Assembly (NCBI GenBank): GCA_012032345.1 | Contig: JAAUQI010000003.1 | Coordinates: 62,001 to 126,000, forward strand | DNA from: Leptolyngbyaceae cyanobacterium RM1_1_2 | GTDB lineage: Bacteria > Cyanobacteriota > Cyanobacteriia > Phormidesmidales > Phormidesmidaceae | Direction: 5' to 3' | DNA length: 64,000 nt | Part shown: positions 53,603 through 63,070 of the stretch, piece by piece | Position numbering within the stretch: the first letter of the stretch is position 1 | Layout: the number at the start of each line of letters is the position of its first letter | Notes under the pieces: generated by a model | What the model was told of the DNA's origin: nothing | The model's input: only the letters and a program-made list of their open reading frames with translations | The model's database searches: none | Position numbers and translations under genes: made by a program

Positions 53603-54604
53603 ATGAGAATTGGTTTTGTCATTATTGGCCGTAATGAAGGTGAGCGACTAATACGCTGCCTGCGATCGCTGCTCGGTCAGGTACCTGAAGGCTGCCCTGT
53701 TGTCTATGTAGACTCTGGTTCAACCGACGGAAGCCTAAAAGCCGCCTCCTCGCTGGGGGTTACAGCTATTCCCCTAGATGACTCCCTGCCTTTTTCAATG
53801 GCTAGAGGTCGAAACACAGGTCTAGATTACCTGGCTGAGAATTTCGCAGAGATTGAATATGCCCAAATGATTGACGGTGACTGCGTTTTGATTGAGGGCT
53901 GGCTGGAAAAGGCGGTAGCGATGATTGAGAGCGATCGGCAGTTGGCCATTGTCTGCGGGCGGCGGCGAGAGCGCTTTCCGGAGGCTTCTCCTTACAATCA
54001 GATCGCTGATATGGAGTGGAATACCCCAGTGGGTGAAGCTTTGGCCTGCGGCGGAGATGCTTTAGTCCGGATTGCGGCTGTGCGCTCAGTAGGGAAATAT
54101 AACCCGGCGCTGATCTGCGGGGAAGAACCTGAAATGTGCATTCGCCTGCGGCAGCAGGGCTGGAAAATCTATCGCCTTGACGCAGATATGACTTTACACG
54201 ACGCGGCTATGCTGCAGTTTGGCCAGTGGTGGCAGCGTTCGGTTAGAGGCGGATGGGCGATCGCAGAAGGCAAAGCCATGTACGGTAGTGCTCCCGAAAA
54301 GTATATGGTTCGACAGGCTAAAAGCGGCTGGCTGTGGGGAGCTTTAGTTCCTCTGCTATCTCTAGGTCTGGCCTGGCCCACATCAGGGCTGAGTCTGCTG
54401 ATGGTTTTGGCCTACCCGCTACTGGCTTGGCGCATTTACAGCTACCGTCGCAGCTACGGTGACCTGCCGGCCCAGGCACGTCTGTATGGCTTTTTTTGTA
54501 TGATTTCTAAATTTCCTCAGCTGCTAGGCCAGTTGAAATATAGCCTGACCCGGTGGCAGGGAAAACAGGCCACATTAATTGAATACAAAACGTCTACTGG
54601 TTAG
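53603..54604 (+). CDS. Glycosyltransferase family 2
   Basis: A 333-residue GT-A enzyme: IGFVIIGRNEGERLIRCL, VVYVDSGSTDGS, MIDGDC (metal site) and GEEPEMCIRLRQQG (catalytic-base motif). Two membrane helices near the C-terminus (~245-285) attach it to the inner membrane, as in initiating or lipid-linked transferases. It begins the second plus-strand polysaccharide run. Confidence 0.88.
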   Translation: MRIGFVIIGRNEGERLIRCLRSLLGQVPEGCPVVYVDSGSTDGSLKAASSLGVTAIPLDDSLPFSMARGRNTGLDYLAENFAEIEYAQMIDGDCVLIEGWLEKAVAMIESDRQLAIVCGRRRERFPEASPYNQIADMEWNTPVGEALACGGDALVRIAAVRSVGKYNPALICGEEPEMCIRLRQQGWKIYRLDADMTLHDAAMLQFGQWWQRSVRGGWAIAEGKAMYGSAPEKYMVRQAKSGWLWGALVPLLSLGLAWPTSGLSLLMVLAYPLLAWRIYSYRRSYGDLPAQARLYGFFCMISKFPQLLGQLKYSLTRWQGKQATLIEYKTSTG

Positions 54605-54676
54605 ACTGCTGATGGCTTGACTAAATTTGCCTGATTACGCTCAAGTGCCAAGAAGTCGTTCTGGAGTTATGCAACA

Positions 54677-55738
54677 ATGACAGCGACGCTGAAAGCTGCC
54701 GTTATCGGGACTGGTTTGATTTCTAAGGAGCATCTCACTTTTTTAGAAGCTTCTGCTCTGTCTGAACTGGTGGGTGTTTGCGACCTTTCTCCGGCTGCGG
54801 CTGGCTATGCAGCCCAGCACTTCAAGGCTCAAGCCGCTTTTACCGACTATCACGAGATGTTGGCAACGGCAAAACCAGATGTGGTTCACATTCTGACGCC
54901 GCCCCAGCTACACAAAACAATGGCCAGTGATTGCCTAAAAGCGGGATCACACGTCATTTGCGAAAAGCCTATCACCTTGAGCTATGACGATTTTAAGGAT
55001 CTTTGGGAAGTGGCGCAGCAGTGCGATCGCTACCTGATTGAAGATCAAAACTACCGCTTCAACGAGCCGATTTTAGACATGCAGCGGCTGATCGCAGCGG
55101 GTGATATTGGCGACGTTCAAGAAATAGAGGTGCGCCTGGTTTTAGATCTTCGCAGCGGCGGGCGCTTTGCTGACGAAAATTTGCCCAGTCCGGTGCACAA
55201 ACTGCCTGCGGGGGTTATTCATGACTTTATTACCCACCTATGCTACTTAGTTTTTACCTTTGCGCCCGAAGCTGAATTTAATCGCATTAGCGCCGCCTGG
55301 AGCAATCACGGCGGCGGCGATTTGTTCAAATATGACGATCTCGACGCCTTGCTCATTAGCGAAGCCGTTCACGCTCGGATTCGATTTAGCTGCCACACTC
55401 AACCTGATTGTATTGCGGTGACAGTTCGGGGAGCTAAGGGCTATGTGGAAACAGATTTGTTTCAGCCCTACCTGCGCTGCGTCATGCCTCGAAGTGTAGG
55501 CAAACAGCTCACCCCTTTGACCAATCAGTTTTTAACAGGCCGCGAGTTTGTCAACGCCAGTATTCGCAACTTCAGGCAAAAGGTGATGCAAAAGACGCCC
55601 TATGAGGGCCTGCATCGGCTATTGGATCAGACTTATAAAGCCATTTTGAATGGCAGCGCCCCGCCTATCAGTTTTGACGATATGGCTCGCTCTAGTCGTT
55701 TAGTTGAAGCCTTACTATTGGAGGCCAATCGGTTATGA
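54677..55738 (+). CDS. Gfo/Idh/MocA-family oxidoreductase
   Basis: A 353-residue NAD(P)-dependent dehydrogenase. The Rossmann loop is AVIGTGLISKEH (8-19), and HVICEKPITLSYDDF is the family's conserved EKP box. The C-terminal half is the usual beta-sheet domain. Neighbours imply action on a sugar nucleotide or polymer sugar. It overlaps the epimerase gene by 4 bases (ATGA), so the two work in one pathway. Confidence 0.88.
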   Translation: MTATLKAAVIGTGLISKEHLTFLEASALSELVGVCDLSPAAAGYAAQHFKAQAAFTDYHEMLATAKPDVVHILTPPQLHKTMASDCLKAGSHVICEKPITLSYDDFKDLWEVAQQCDRYLIEDQNYRFNEPILDMQRLIAAGDIGDVQEIEVRLVLDLRSGGRFADENLPSPVHKLPAGVIHDFITHLCYLVFTFAPEAEFNRISAAWSNHGGGDLFKYDDLDALLISEAVHARIRFSCHTQPDCIAVTVRGAKGYVETDLFQPYLRCVMPRSVGKQLTPLTNQFLTGREFVNASIRNFRQKVMQKTPYEGLHRLLDQTYKAILNGSAPPISFDDMARSSRLVEALLLEANRL

Positions 55739-56718
55739 AGCTTTTAGTCACAGGTGCCTCGGGGTTTCTGGGTCGAGCCGTGGTTGCTGCCGCCCTGCAG
55801 CACGGTCATCAGGTTGCAGCGATGCTCCGGCCTAAAACTGACGCAGCTCGTCTTGACTGGCACACTCACGAGGCCGTTAGCCTGGTGCGTTTAGATTTGC
55901 GGCAGCGACGCGGTTTAGCCGATGCTGTTAGCGGCTGTGACGCGGTAGTTCACCTAGCGGCGGTCAAAGGCGGAGAGTTTTATGAGCAGTTTGCCGGAAC
56001 TATCGTAGCCACTGAAAATTTACTCGCTGCCATGCTAGAGGCAGATGTTAAAAGACTGGTAGCCATCAGCACGTTCTCGGTTTATGACTATCTACAGCTA
56101 CCCCAAGGGGCACTGCTAGATGAAAGTGCGCCGATTGAGGATGAGCCTGCTCATCGAGATGGCTATGCTCAAACCAAGCTGATTCAGGAAGACCTAGTCC
56201 ACGATTTTCAACAGCAGCACGCTGGCCAAGTCACTGTCATCAGACCGGGCATGGTTTATGGGCCTGATAACCTCTGGAATCCGTGCCTGGGAGAAGAGTT
56301 TGGCAGTCGCTTTCTGCGGGTTGGGGCGTCAGGCTGTATGCCGCTGACCTATGTGGAAAACTGTGCTGAGGCCATTGTGCTGGCAGCTGAAAAAGATGAG
56401 GCTGTGGGGCAAACAATTAATATTGTTGACGATCATCTCCCCAGTAAAAAGGCTTTTGCTGAGGCTCTGCTCAAACAAGACCCCAACCCACCTAAAGTGA
56501 CGCCTGTGAGCTGGGCGTTTATGCAGTTCTTGGCCGGGGCTGCCTGGTTTATCAACCAGAAACTGCTCAAAGGTCAGGCCAAACTCCCCGGACTTTTGGT
56601 GCCAGCAAAGCTGCATGGGCGTTTTAGGCCCCATCGCTATAGCAATCAAAAAGCCAAGCAGCTGCTGGGCTGGTCGCCTCAGGTTTCTCTAGAGGAGGCC
56701 ATTAGCCGCAGTCTTTAG
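55735..56718 (+). CDS. NAD-dependent epimerase/dehydratase (extended SDR)
   Basis: A 327-residue protein: MKLLVTGASGFLGRAV (NAD loop TGxxGFxG), VVHLAAVKG, a Ser in AISTFSVYD and YAQTK as the catalytic YxxxK. It should change the configuration or dehydrate a nucleotide sugar. Together with the preceding oxidoreductase it probably makes an unusual sugar donor for the cluster. The start overlaps the previous stop. Confidence 0.88.
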   Translation: MKLLVTGASGFLGRAVVAAALQHGHQVAAMLRPKTDAARLDWHTHEAVSLVRLDLRQRRGLADAVSGCDAVVHLAAVKGGEFYEQFAGTIVATENLLAAMLEADVKRLVAISTFSVYDYLQLPQGALLDESAPIEDEPAHRDGYAQTKLIQEDLVHDFQQQHAGQVTVIRPGMVYGPDNLWNPCLGEEFGSRFLRVGASGCMPLTYVENCAEAIVLAAEKDEAVGQTINIVDDHLPSKKAFAEALLKQDPNPPKVTPVSWAFMQFLAGAAWFINQKLLKGQAKLPGLLVPAKLHGRFRPHRYSNQKAKQLLGWSPQVSLEEAISRSL

Positions 56719-56783
56719 AGTCTGACAGAGTGGCTAAATTTTCATCATTGGGCTGAGTAAAAGTTTTTACCAGGAGTCTTTTT

Positions 56784-58043
56784 ATGCGGATTGGCTACCT
56801 CACAGGAGAATATCCTCGGGCAACTGACACTTTTATTCAGCGAGAAGTGGCGGCTTTGCGAGCGTTAGATATAGATATTCAAACTTTCTCTGTCCGCAAA
56901 CCCGATCAGTCCCACGCGGTAGGCTTGGAGCAAAAAGAGGAGCGCGATCGCACGCTTTATTTACTGCCGACAAACCTGCTCAAAATATTGTTTGCGCATC
57001 TGGCTCTACTCCTGCGATCGCCACTACGCTACTTCAAGGCTTTACAGCTTGCTGGGAAGACTTCTCAACCAGGCATCAAAGGCGCTCTATATCAGGCTTT
57101 TTACTTTGCCGAAGCGGGGCTGCTAGCCGCACAGGTGCAGCGGCTTTCGATTCAGCACCTGCATAATCACCTAGCCAACTCTAGCTGCACAGTCGCTATG
57201 CTGGCTGCTAAGCTGGGGGGTTTTACCTTTAGCTTTACACTACACGGCCCTCATATCTTTTTTGAGCCACACCGCTGGCGTCTCGACGAGAAAATTAAGC
57301 AGGCACTTTTTGTGAGCTGCATCAGTCATTTTTGCCGTAGTCAGGCTATGCTGTTTGCCCCAATCGAAACCTGGGACAAGATGCCTATCATTCACTGCGG
57401 TGTTGAGCCAGATTTGTTTGCACCCACCCAGAATCTAACCGAGCAGGTCAAGCTGCTGTATGTGGGGCGCTTGGCGGCGATGAAAGGGCTACCGATTTTA
57501 TTGAAGAGCCTGGTGCAGTTGAAAGAGGCACACCCGAATTTGCAGCTTACTGTCGTAGGGGATGGAGAAGAACGCACTAGCTTAGAGGCTAGCGTTCAGC
57601 AGCTAGGTCTACAGTCGATGGTTGAGTTTGTGGGCTATCAGTCTCAGTCGTCTGTACGGCAATATCTGCAGCAAACTGACATTTTTGTTTTGCCTAGCTT
57701 TGCTGAGGGTGTCCCTGTGGTGCTGATGGAGGCAATGGCTACCCAAGTCCCCGTGATTGCAACGCGCATTGCCGGAATTAGCGAACTGGTTGAAGAGGGA
57801 CAGAGCGGCTATCTGGTGCCGCCAAGTGATACAGAGGCGCTGAGAGAGAAGATAGAAGTTTTGATAAAGAACTCAGATATGCGACTGCAAATGGGAAAGG
57901 TTGGGCGTAAAAAAATAGAAGAAGCTTTTAATGTTCACAACGAAGCCAAAAAAATTAAGCAAACTCTGGTCTCACTTTTACACGATAAGGTTCAAAATCC
58001 AAGCTCTGGGCTTGTCAGTTCTGGCCTGCTGGTTGACCCCTGA
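56784..58043 (+). CDS. Glycosyltransferase family 4 (WcaL/AmsK-like)
   Basis: A 419-residue enzyme with the opening MRIGYLTGEYPRATDTFIQREV, characteristic of the colanic-acid WcaL group. Donor domain: LLYVGRLAAMKGLPILLKSL and the EX7E motif in PSFAEGVPVVLMEAMATQVP. AGGAG (56772-56776) lies 7 bases before the ATG. Composition is typical of the genome, in contrast to the next genes. Confidence 0.9.
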   Translation: MRIGYLTGEYPRATDTFIQREVAALRALDIDIQTFSVRKPDQSHAVGLEQKEERDRTLYLLPTNLLKILFAHLALLLRSPLRYFKALQLAGKTSQPGIKGALYQAFYFAEAGLLAAQVQRLSIQHLHNHLANSSCTVAMLAAKLGGFTFSFTLHGPHIFFEPHRWRLDEKIKQALFVSCISHFCRSQAMLFAPIETWDKMPIIHCGVEPDLFAPTQNLTEQVKLLYVGRLAAMKGLPILLKSLVQLKEAHPNLQLTVVGDGEERTSLEASVQQLGLQSMVEFVGYQSQSSVRQYLQQTDIFVLPSFAEGVPVVLMEAMATQVPVIATRIAGISELVEEGQSGYLVPPSDTEALREKIEVLIKNSDMRLQMGKVGRKKIEEAFNVHNEAKKIKQTLVSLLHDKVQNPSSGLVSSGLLVDP

Positions 58044-58117
58044 CTTTCGTACAGATAGCAACGTCTTGAAAGCATCACCTGATTAATTTTCTCTCAGCCC
58101 ACTATTAGGAAATTTTA

Positions 58118-59644
58118 GTGACTAAGCCGCCAAAACTTTCCCCAGAGAAGGTTGATTCTCAACAGTTCTTTCACACTGAACACCTGAAGGCCGATCTGAA
58201 GGGGCGCTCAGTCAGAGGGGCTACCGTCACGATGGTGGCTCAGGGATTTAAGTTTGTGCTGCGGACGGGATCAACAGCAGTGTTGGCTCGTTTACTGGTG
58301 CCGCAAGATTATGGACTCATCGGCATGGCTACGGTGGTTGTGGGCTTTGCCCAAATCTTTAAAGATTTGGGTTTGGCAAATGCAACTGTGCAAAAGGCTG
58401 AAGTCACCCACGCCCAGGTCAGCACCCTGTTTTGGCTAAACATGGGGATGAGTATGATAGTGGCGCTGATTGTGGCGGTGACCGCTCCTGTTGTGGCCTG
58501 GTTTTATGATGATTCTCGCCTGATCTGGGTCACTGCGGCCCTAGCGAGTACGTTCGTATTTGGCGGTTTGGCTGTGCAGCATCAGGCGCTGCTAAGACGG
58601 CAGATGCGCTTTAACACGATCGCCAAGATTGACATTAGCTCTATGACGGTCAGCGCCGGTGCTGCCGTTGTCGCGGCTCTTTTGGGTGCAGGCTATTGGT
58701 CACTGGTTGTTGGAGAAATAGCAAGGGCAGCCACTGATGTCATCGGCTCTTGGCTAACCTGCGGTTGGCGTCCGGGGAGAATGCAGCTAAAGTCTGGCGT
58801 CGGCTCGATGGTTGCTTATGGAGGCAACTTGACAGCATTCAATGTAGTCAACTATTTTTCCCGTAATTTAGACAATGTACTAATTGGTAAATACTGGGGA
58901 GCAGCACAGCTAGGACTGTACGCAAAAGCGTATCAGCTAGTTTTGCTGCCAATTCAGCAAATTAATATTCCAGTGACTAATGTAGCTTTACCAGCATTAA
59001 GCCGATTACAGCTAGAACCAGAAAGATATTGTAATTACTATTACAAAGCTATTCTCCTGATTACCACGGTTGGCATGCCAATTGTAGCATTTATGTTTGC
59101 TTCTGCAGATAAAGTCATTCTCTTATTGCTAGGTGACCAATGGCTTGAAGTTGTTCCTATCTTTCGTTTTTTAATGCCAGCTGCCTTTCTTGGGACATTT
59201 AACGTAGCAACTGGATGGGCATATCAATCTTTAGGAAGAACGGATCGTCAGTTTCTATGGGGAATATTCTCATCCCTTAGCAATGTAATAGGCTTCATAG
59301 TTGGCATTCGATGGGGAGCAGTTGGTGTAGCAGCAGTTTTTGGACTAACAAGACCATTATTTCTAGTACCTTCGATGATGTATTGCTTTCAAGGTACACC
59401 CTTGAAAGCAAGCAGTTTCTTCAAAACACTGGCCCGACCAACTTTAGCATCACTGGTTGCTGCAGGTTTAGTTATAGCATTAAGTTACTTCTTAACAAGT
59501 AAGTTAAATCTCTTAATTGGTCTATCTTTAGATATTGCTGTATATGGGCTGACTTATATTGCTATTTGGATAGGTCTCCCTGACGGGAAAAATACATTTT
59601 TGGAAATTCTTAAATTATTAAAAGCTTCTAAAGCGAAGAAATAA
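58118..59644 (+). CDS. Wzx-type polysaccharide flippase (MOP superfamily)
   Basis: A 508-residue membrane protein with 12 or more helices, starting at GTG 58118 (ATTTTAGTGAC). The segment STAVLARLLVPQDYGLIGMATVVVGFAQIFKDLGLANA is the hallmark of the lipopolysaccharide-flippase branch of this family. It moves undecaprenyl-linked repeat units to the periplasm. GC content falls sharply within this gene: lines in the first 700 bases count 53-60% GC, while a line near 59.46 kb counts 28%. Confidence 0.93.
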   Translation: MTKPPKLSPEKVDSQQFFHTEHLKADLKGRSVRGATVTMVAQGFKFVLRTGSTAVLARLLVPQDYGLIGMATVVVGFAQIFKDLGLANATVQKAEVTHAQVSTLFWLNMGMSMIVALIVAVTAPVVAWFYDDSRLIWVTAALASTFVFGGLAVQHQALLRRQMRFNTIAKIDISSMTVSAGAAVVAALLGAGYWSLVVGEIARAATDVIGSWLTCGWRPGRMQLKSGVGSMVAYGGNLTAFNVVNYFSRNLDNVLIGKYWGAAQLGLYAKAYQLVLLPIQQINIPVTNVALPALSRLQLEPERYCNYYYKAILLITTVGMPIVAFMFASADKVILLLLGDQWLEVVPIFRFLMPAAFLGTFNVATGWAYQSLGRTDRQFLWGIFSSLSNVIGFIVGIRWGAVGVAAVFGLTRPLFLVPSMMYCFQGTPLKASSFFKTLARPTLASLVAAGLVIALSYFLTSKLNLLIGLSLDIAVYGLTYIAIWIGLPDGKNTFLEILKLLKASKAKK

Positions 59645-59670
59645 AAAGGTACAGCACCTTTGCCTTTTTT
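59645..59670 (+). terminator. Possible terminator after the flippase gene
   Basis: AAAGGT (59645-59650) can pair with ACCTTT (59656-59661), followed by GCC and six T (59665-59670). The stem is short and AT-rich, so it is weak at best. Confidence 0.4.
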
Positions 59671-59700
59671 AAAATTAACTTAAATTGCGAAATTTTGAGT

Positions 59701-60663
59701 ATGCGAGAAAATCTGACAAATGAGTCGCCTATTTTTGTTGTTGGTATGCCACGTTCTGGAACAACTCTTTTCAGTTCGATGTTGTCCTCTCACTCTTGCA
59801 TTAGTATCTCACCCGAATCACATTTTCTGAGCTATTGGGTTAAGAAAAACTCTTATCTAAATATCGATTGCCATAAAGACTTTAAATTTTTCTGGGAACA
59901 ATTTAGTAAAAGCAAACGTTTTTCTTACTTTGGTGTCAACGCAGACAAAGTGTTATCTCGTATCCTTTCAGAGGATGAGCTTAGTTATAAAGTAATTTTT
60001 ACTAGCCTCTTAAGAGAGTATGTAGACAAAATGGGCAAATCTCGATGGGGTGAAAAAACTCCTGCACACTACTCTCATGTTGATCAACTACTTACTTGGT
60101 ACCCAAAAGCTCGAATTATATGGATGGTTCGAGATCCTAAAGCGGTTGTTTCATCTCTGCTAAAAGTTGAATGGGCTAGTTCACACGCATATGTCAATGC
60201 TGAGACATGGCGAGATAGTATGTTGCTTTTTGATGAAAAATGGTCAAAGGACAGGCGAGTAAAGCTATTAAAGTATGAAGACATAGTAGTCGATCCTGAA
60301 TCTAAGCTTCGAGAAATTTGTGAGTTTATTGATGAAGATTATGATTCAGTCATGCTTGAAAGATCAGAGGAAAGTAGTCCTATTATTAATCGTACTGGTT
60401 GGGCAGATACTCACCTCAGAGCTGCACTAAAACCTGTTAACAGCGCTTCATTAGAGAAATGGCGCTCAAGTTTATCGACTACACAGGTTGCTGTAGTAGA
60501 AAAGATTACTAGAGACACGATGATAAAGTATGGCTATAAAGCTAGTACGCACGGATTAAACGTTAAAGAGTTTATTCAGTTAATAGCTGTTAAAAGATGG
60601 CGAAAAATATCACAGTTCCTGAGCAGAAGAAGCCCAAAGTTAAAATATAATAAAGAACCATAA
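59701..60663 (+). CDS. Sulfotransferase
   Basis: A 320-residue sulfotransferase from ATG 59701 (a TTG at 59695 is in frame). VVGMPRSGTTLFSS (13-26) is the PAPS loop; IIWMVRDPKAVVSSLL supplies the 3'-phosphate residues. It is of the 'Sulfotransfer_3' kind rather than the heparan type of the other two, implying a different acceptor position. It stands in an AT-rich block and is 9 bases from the next gene. Confidence 0.9.
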   Translation: MRENLTNESPIFVVGMPRSGTTLFSSMLSSHSCISISPESHFLSYWVKKNSYLNIDCHKDFKFFWEQFSKSKRFSYFGVNADKVLSRILSEDELSYKVIFTSLLREYVDKMGKSRWGEKTPAHYSHVDQLLTWYPKARIIWMVRDPKAVVSSLLKVEWASSHAYVNAETWRDSMLLFDEKWSKDRRVKLLKYEDIVVDPESKLREICEFIDEDYDSVMLERSEESSPIINRTGWADTHLRAALKPVNSASLEKWRSSLSTTQVAVVEKITRDTMIKYGYKASTHGLNVKEFIQLIAVKRWRKISQFLSRRSPKLKYNKEP

Positions 60664-60672
60664 GGAAGAGTT

Positions 60673-61821
60673 ATGAGCGGAACAAAAAAAGTTGCAATTT
60701 GTGGTTTTTACGGAAACTATAACCTTGGAGACGAGGCAATGCTTACTGGCATGTTGAATCTTCTTAAAAAACAGTCTGACGAATTGTCTTTTGTTGTGTT
60801 TTCAAGTGATCCAAAAGATACCCAAAATCGTTATAAAGTTCAAACAGTACATCGCCTTGCAGGAAACTTGAGATGCAAATTTCAAAGATTCTTGCAAATT
60901 TTAGAAAGTCAATACTTTATTCTCGGTGGCGGCGATCTACTACGGGATAGTTTGCAATCTTCTGTTGCTTCATCGTGGCTTCAGACTTTACAGCAGGCTT
61001 TGAATTTTAACTGTAAAACAATTGTGCTTGGAGTCAGCGTAGGTGATATCTGGAGAGAAGAAACTAAGGCTTTAATCACTAAAACGCTGAATCGAGTTGA
61101 CTTCTTGGCAGTTCGTGATGCCCAATCTAAATGTAAACTTGAGGAGTTAGGAGTCAAAAAAACAATTCATATAATATCTGATCTAGCGCTAGAAGCTTTG
61201 CCTCAATTTTCTCAGTCCGAAAGTATTCCTAACAAGCCATTGCAAATAGGTGTTTCAGTACGGCACTTAAGTAACCGAGGCTCGTCAGTAGATATTGATA
61301 CATATCCAACTCTTCAAAAAGAGATAGCTTCTACAATAGATTTTTTAATTGAGCATTACGGCGTAGTAGCGCATTTTTTGCCTTTGCGAACTTTTAAGGA
61401 TCAATACCACCATACTGATGACGATTACGTTAGTTCTTTGGGAGTTTTACGTCACAGTCGTTTCTCATCTAACTGTGTAGTTCATCGATATTTTGAGTCT
61501 GTTGAAGCTCTAAGTACAAGGATAGGCTCTTTAGATATGATGATTGGAATGAGGTTACACTCTCTAATTTTAGCTGCCGGAGCAGGAATTCCAGTCATAG
61601 GGTTAGAGTACGATCCTAAAGTAGGTGGATTCATGGCGGAAATTAATCAATCTGAACTTGCAATCCCTATCAGGGAATTTGAGAGTGAAAAATCTTTGCC
61701 CAAAATTACAAAGGTATTAGATGATTTACCCAAAGCTCGTTTATCCGTTCAGGATGGGATCGAAGTCTATAAACAAAAAAGGTCGAAAGCAAGAGAAAGT
61801 TTATTAGAACTCTTTTCTTAA
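60673..61821 (+). CDS. Polysaccharide pyruvyl transferase family protein
   Basis: A 382-residue protein of the CsaB/WcaK family, which uses phosphoenolpyruvate to put a ketal pyruvate on sugars. Motifs: ICGFYGNYNLGDEAML at the N-terminus, YFILGGGDLLRDS and GMRLHSLILAAGAGIPVIGLEYDPK near the C-terminus. GGAAGAG sits before the ATG. Some members lack pyruvyl activity, so the family name is firmer than the reaction. Pyruvylation would add more negative charge to a sulfated polymer. Confidence 0.88.
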   Translation: MSGTKKVAICGFYGNYNLGDEAMLTGMLNLLKKQSDELSFVVFSSDPKDTQNRYKVQTVHRLAGNLRCKFQRFLQILESQYFILGGGDLLRDSLQSSVASSWLQTLQQALNFNCKTIVLGVSVGDIWREETKALITKTLNRVDFLAVRDAQSKCKLEELGVKKTIHIISDLALEALPQFSQSESIPNKPLQIGVSVRHLSNRGSSVDIDTYPTLQKEIASTIDFLIEHYGVVAHFLPLRTFKDQYHHTDDDYVSSLGVLRHSRFSSNCVVHRYFESVEALSTRIGSLDMMIGMRLHSLILAAGAGIPVIGLEYDPKVGGFMAEINQSELAIPIREFESEKSLPKITKVLDDLPKARLSVQDGIEVYKQKRSKARESLLELFS

Positions 61822-61909
61822 CTCACCTGTTAAGTAAATCAGTCTTTGATTTGTCTATAAGCTCTTAAAAAGCATTTATACAAAAGTAATTTCATCAATT
61901 AATAGTAAG

Positions 61910-63016
61910 ATGCAAAATTCTCCTTCTAAAATTAGGGTTTTAACTCCTCAAGTCGAAATCCAAGGTAATAAGTACTTATCTTGCTTATGGATGGCAGTTC
62001 AAAAGTTTGCAGTAGAAGTTGATACGTTTAGTACTGACAAGGACAACAAATATGATCTTACTCAAGTTAGAGCTGGTAGAAAGATAGGGAATATAATTCA
62101 CATTCATTGGATAAATGGTTTTTGCAACTTTAAAGACTACTCAGGAAATATTTGGATAAGCAGAGTTGGCACACTCTTTCTAAGCTTAAAAAACCTGTTA
62201 GCACTAAGTCTATTGAAACTAAAAGGATACAAGATTGTTTGGACAATTCATAATAGTATTTCTCACGGATCAAAAGTCATGCTGCGCGAACGGCTTTTTA
62301 GAAGAGGGCTGAGTTCCTTGTGCAGCGATATTCTCGTTATGAGCGAGTACAGTCGTCAGCAATTTTCTCAGATTTACGGGCGCACTCACCGAGTTCATAT
62401 TGTTCCTCACGGAAACTATATTGGTGCTTACCCAAACGAAATTAGCCTTGCGGATGCTCGAAACAAGCTAGACATACCTGTAGATGCAAAGGTTTTTCTC
62501 CATATAGGACTGATTCGTGGGTATAAGGGCATTAATGATTTGATAGATGCTTTTAAGCAAATCGATGATAACAACTGCTTTCTTTTAATTGCAGGAGCCT
62601 GTCTAGATGCTGACCTTCGCCAAGAGATTGAACTAGCCGCCAAAAATGACGATCGAGTTCGACTTCATCTAGAATTTATTAATGATTCCGAAATTCAGAT
62701 TTACATAAATGCTTGTAACTGGGTTGTACTCCCCTACAAAAAAATTCTTAACTCTGGATCAGCTTTACTAGCGCTTTCGTTTTCCAGACCTGTGATCGTT
62801 CCCCAACGCGGTTCTTTAACTGAACTGATTATCCATGGGCAACAAGGATTCACTTATGTAAGTGACGATGAACTGCCCCAAATGCTAAAACTCGCGTTGA
62901 GCACGCCGCAAAATTCCTGGCAGCAAATGTGTGAGCAGGCTTATACACTAGCCAAAAAATTTGACTGGTCTGATATTGGAGCACAGCTCTACCAAATTTA
63001 TCAAAAAAGTGCCTGA
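61910..63016 (+). CDS. Glycosyltransferase, GT-B fold
   Basis: A 368-residue enzyme of a group with an unusually short acceptor domain (NIIHIHWINGFCNFKDYSG; IVWTIHNSISHGSKVMLRERLFRR). The donor half has FLHIGLIRGYKGINDLIDAF, and the EX7E site is altered to LNSGSALLALSFSRPVIVP. Such enzymes are found in exopolysaccharide clusters (amylovoran AmsK/GumH-like neighbours). It is AT-rich. Confidence 0.82.
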   Translation: MQNSPSKIRVLTPQVEIQGNKYLSCLWMAVQKFAVEVDTFSTDKDNKYDLTQVRAGRKIGNIIHIHWINGFCNFKDYSGNIWISRVGTLFLSLKNLLALSLLKLKGYKIVWTIHNSISHGSKVMLRERLFRRGLSSLCSDILVMSEYSRQQFSQIYGRTHRVHIVPHGNYIGAYPNEISLADARNKLDIPVDAKVFLHIGLIRGYKGINDLIDAFKQIDDNNCFLLIAGACLDADLRQEIELAAKNDDRVRLHLEFINDSEIQIYINACNWVVLPYKKILNSGSALLALSFSRPVIVPQRGSLTELIIHGQQGFTYVSDDELPQMLKLALSTPQNSWQQMCEQAYTLAKKFDWSDIGAQLYQIYQKSA

Positions 63017-63070
63017 TCAGAATCTAATTTACTTACTAAAAATTTAATGCAGTAACGTAGCTAAATTCTA

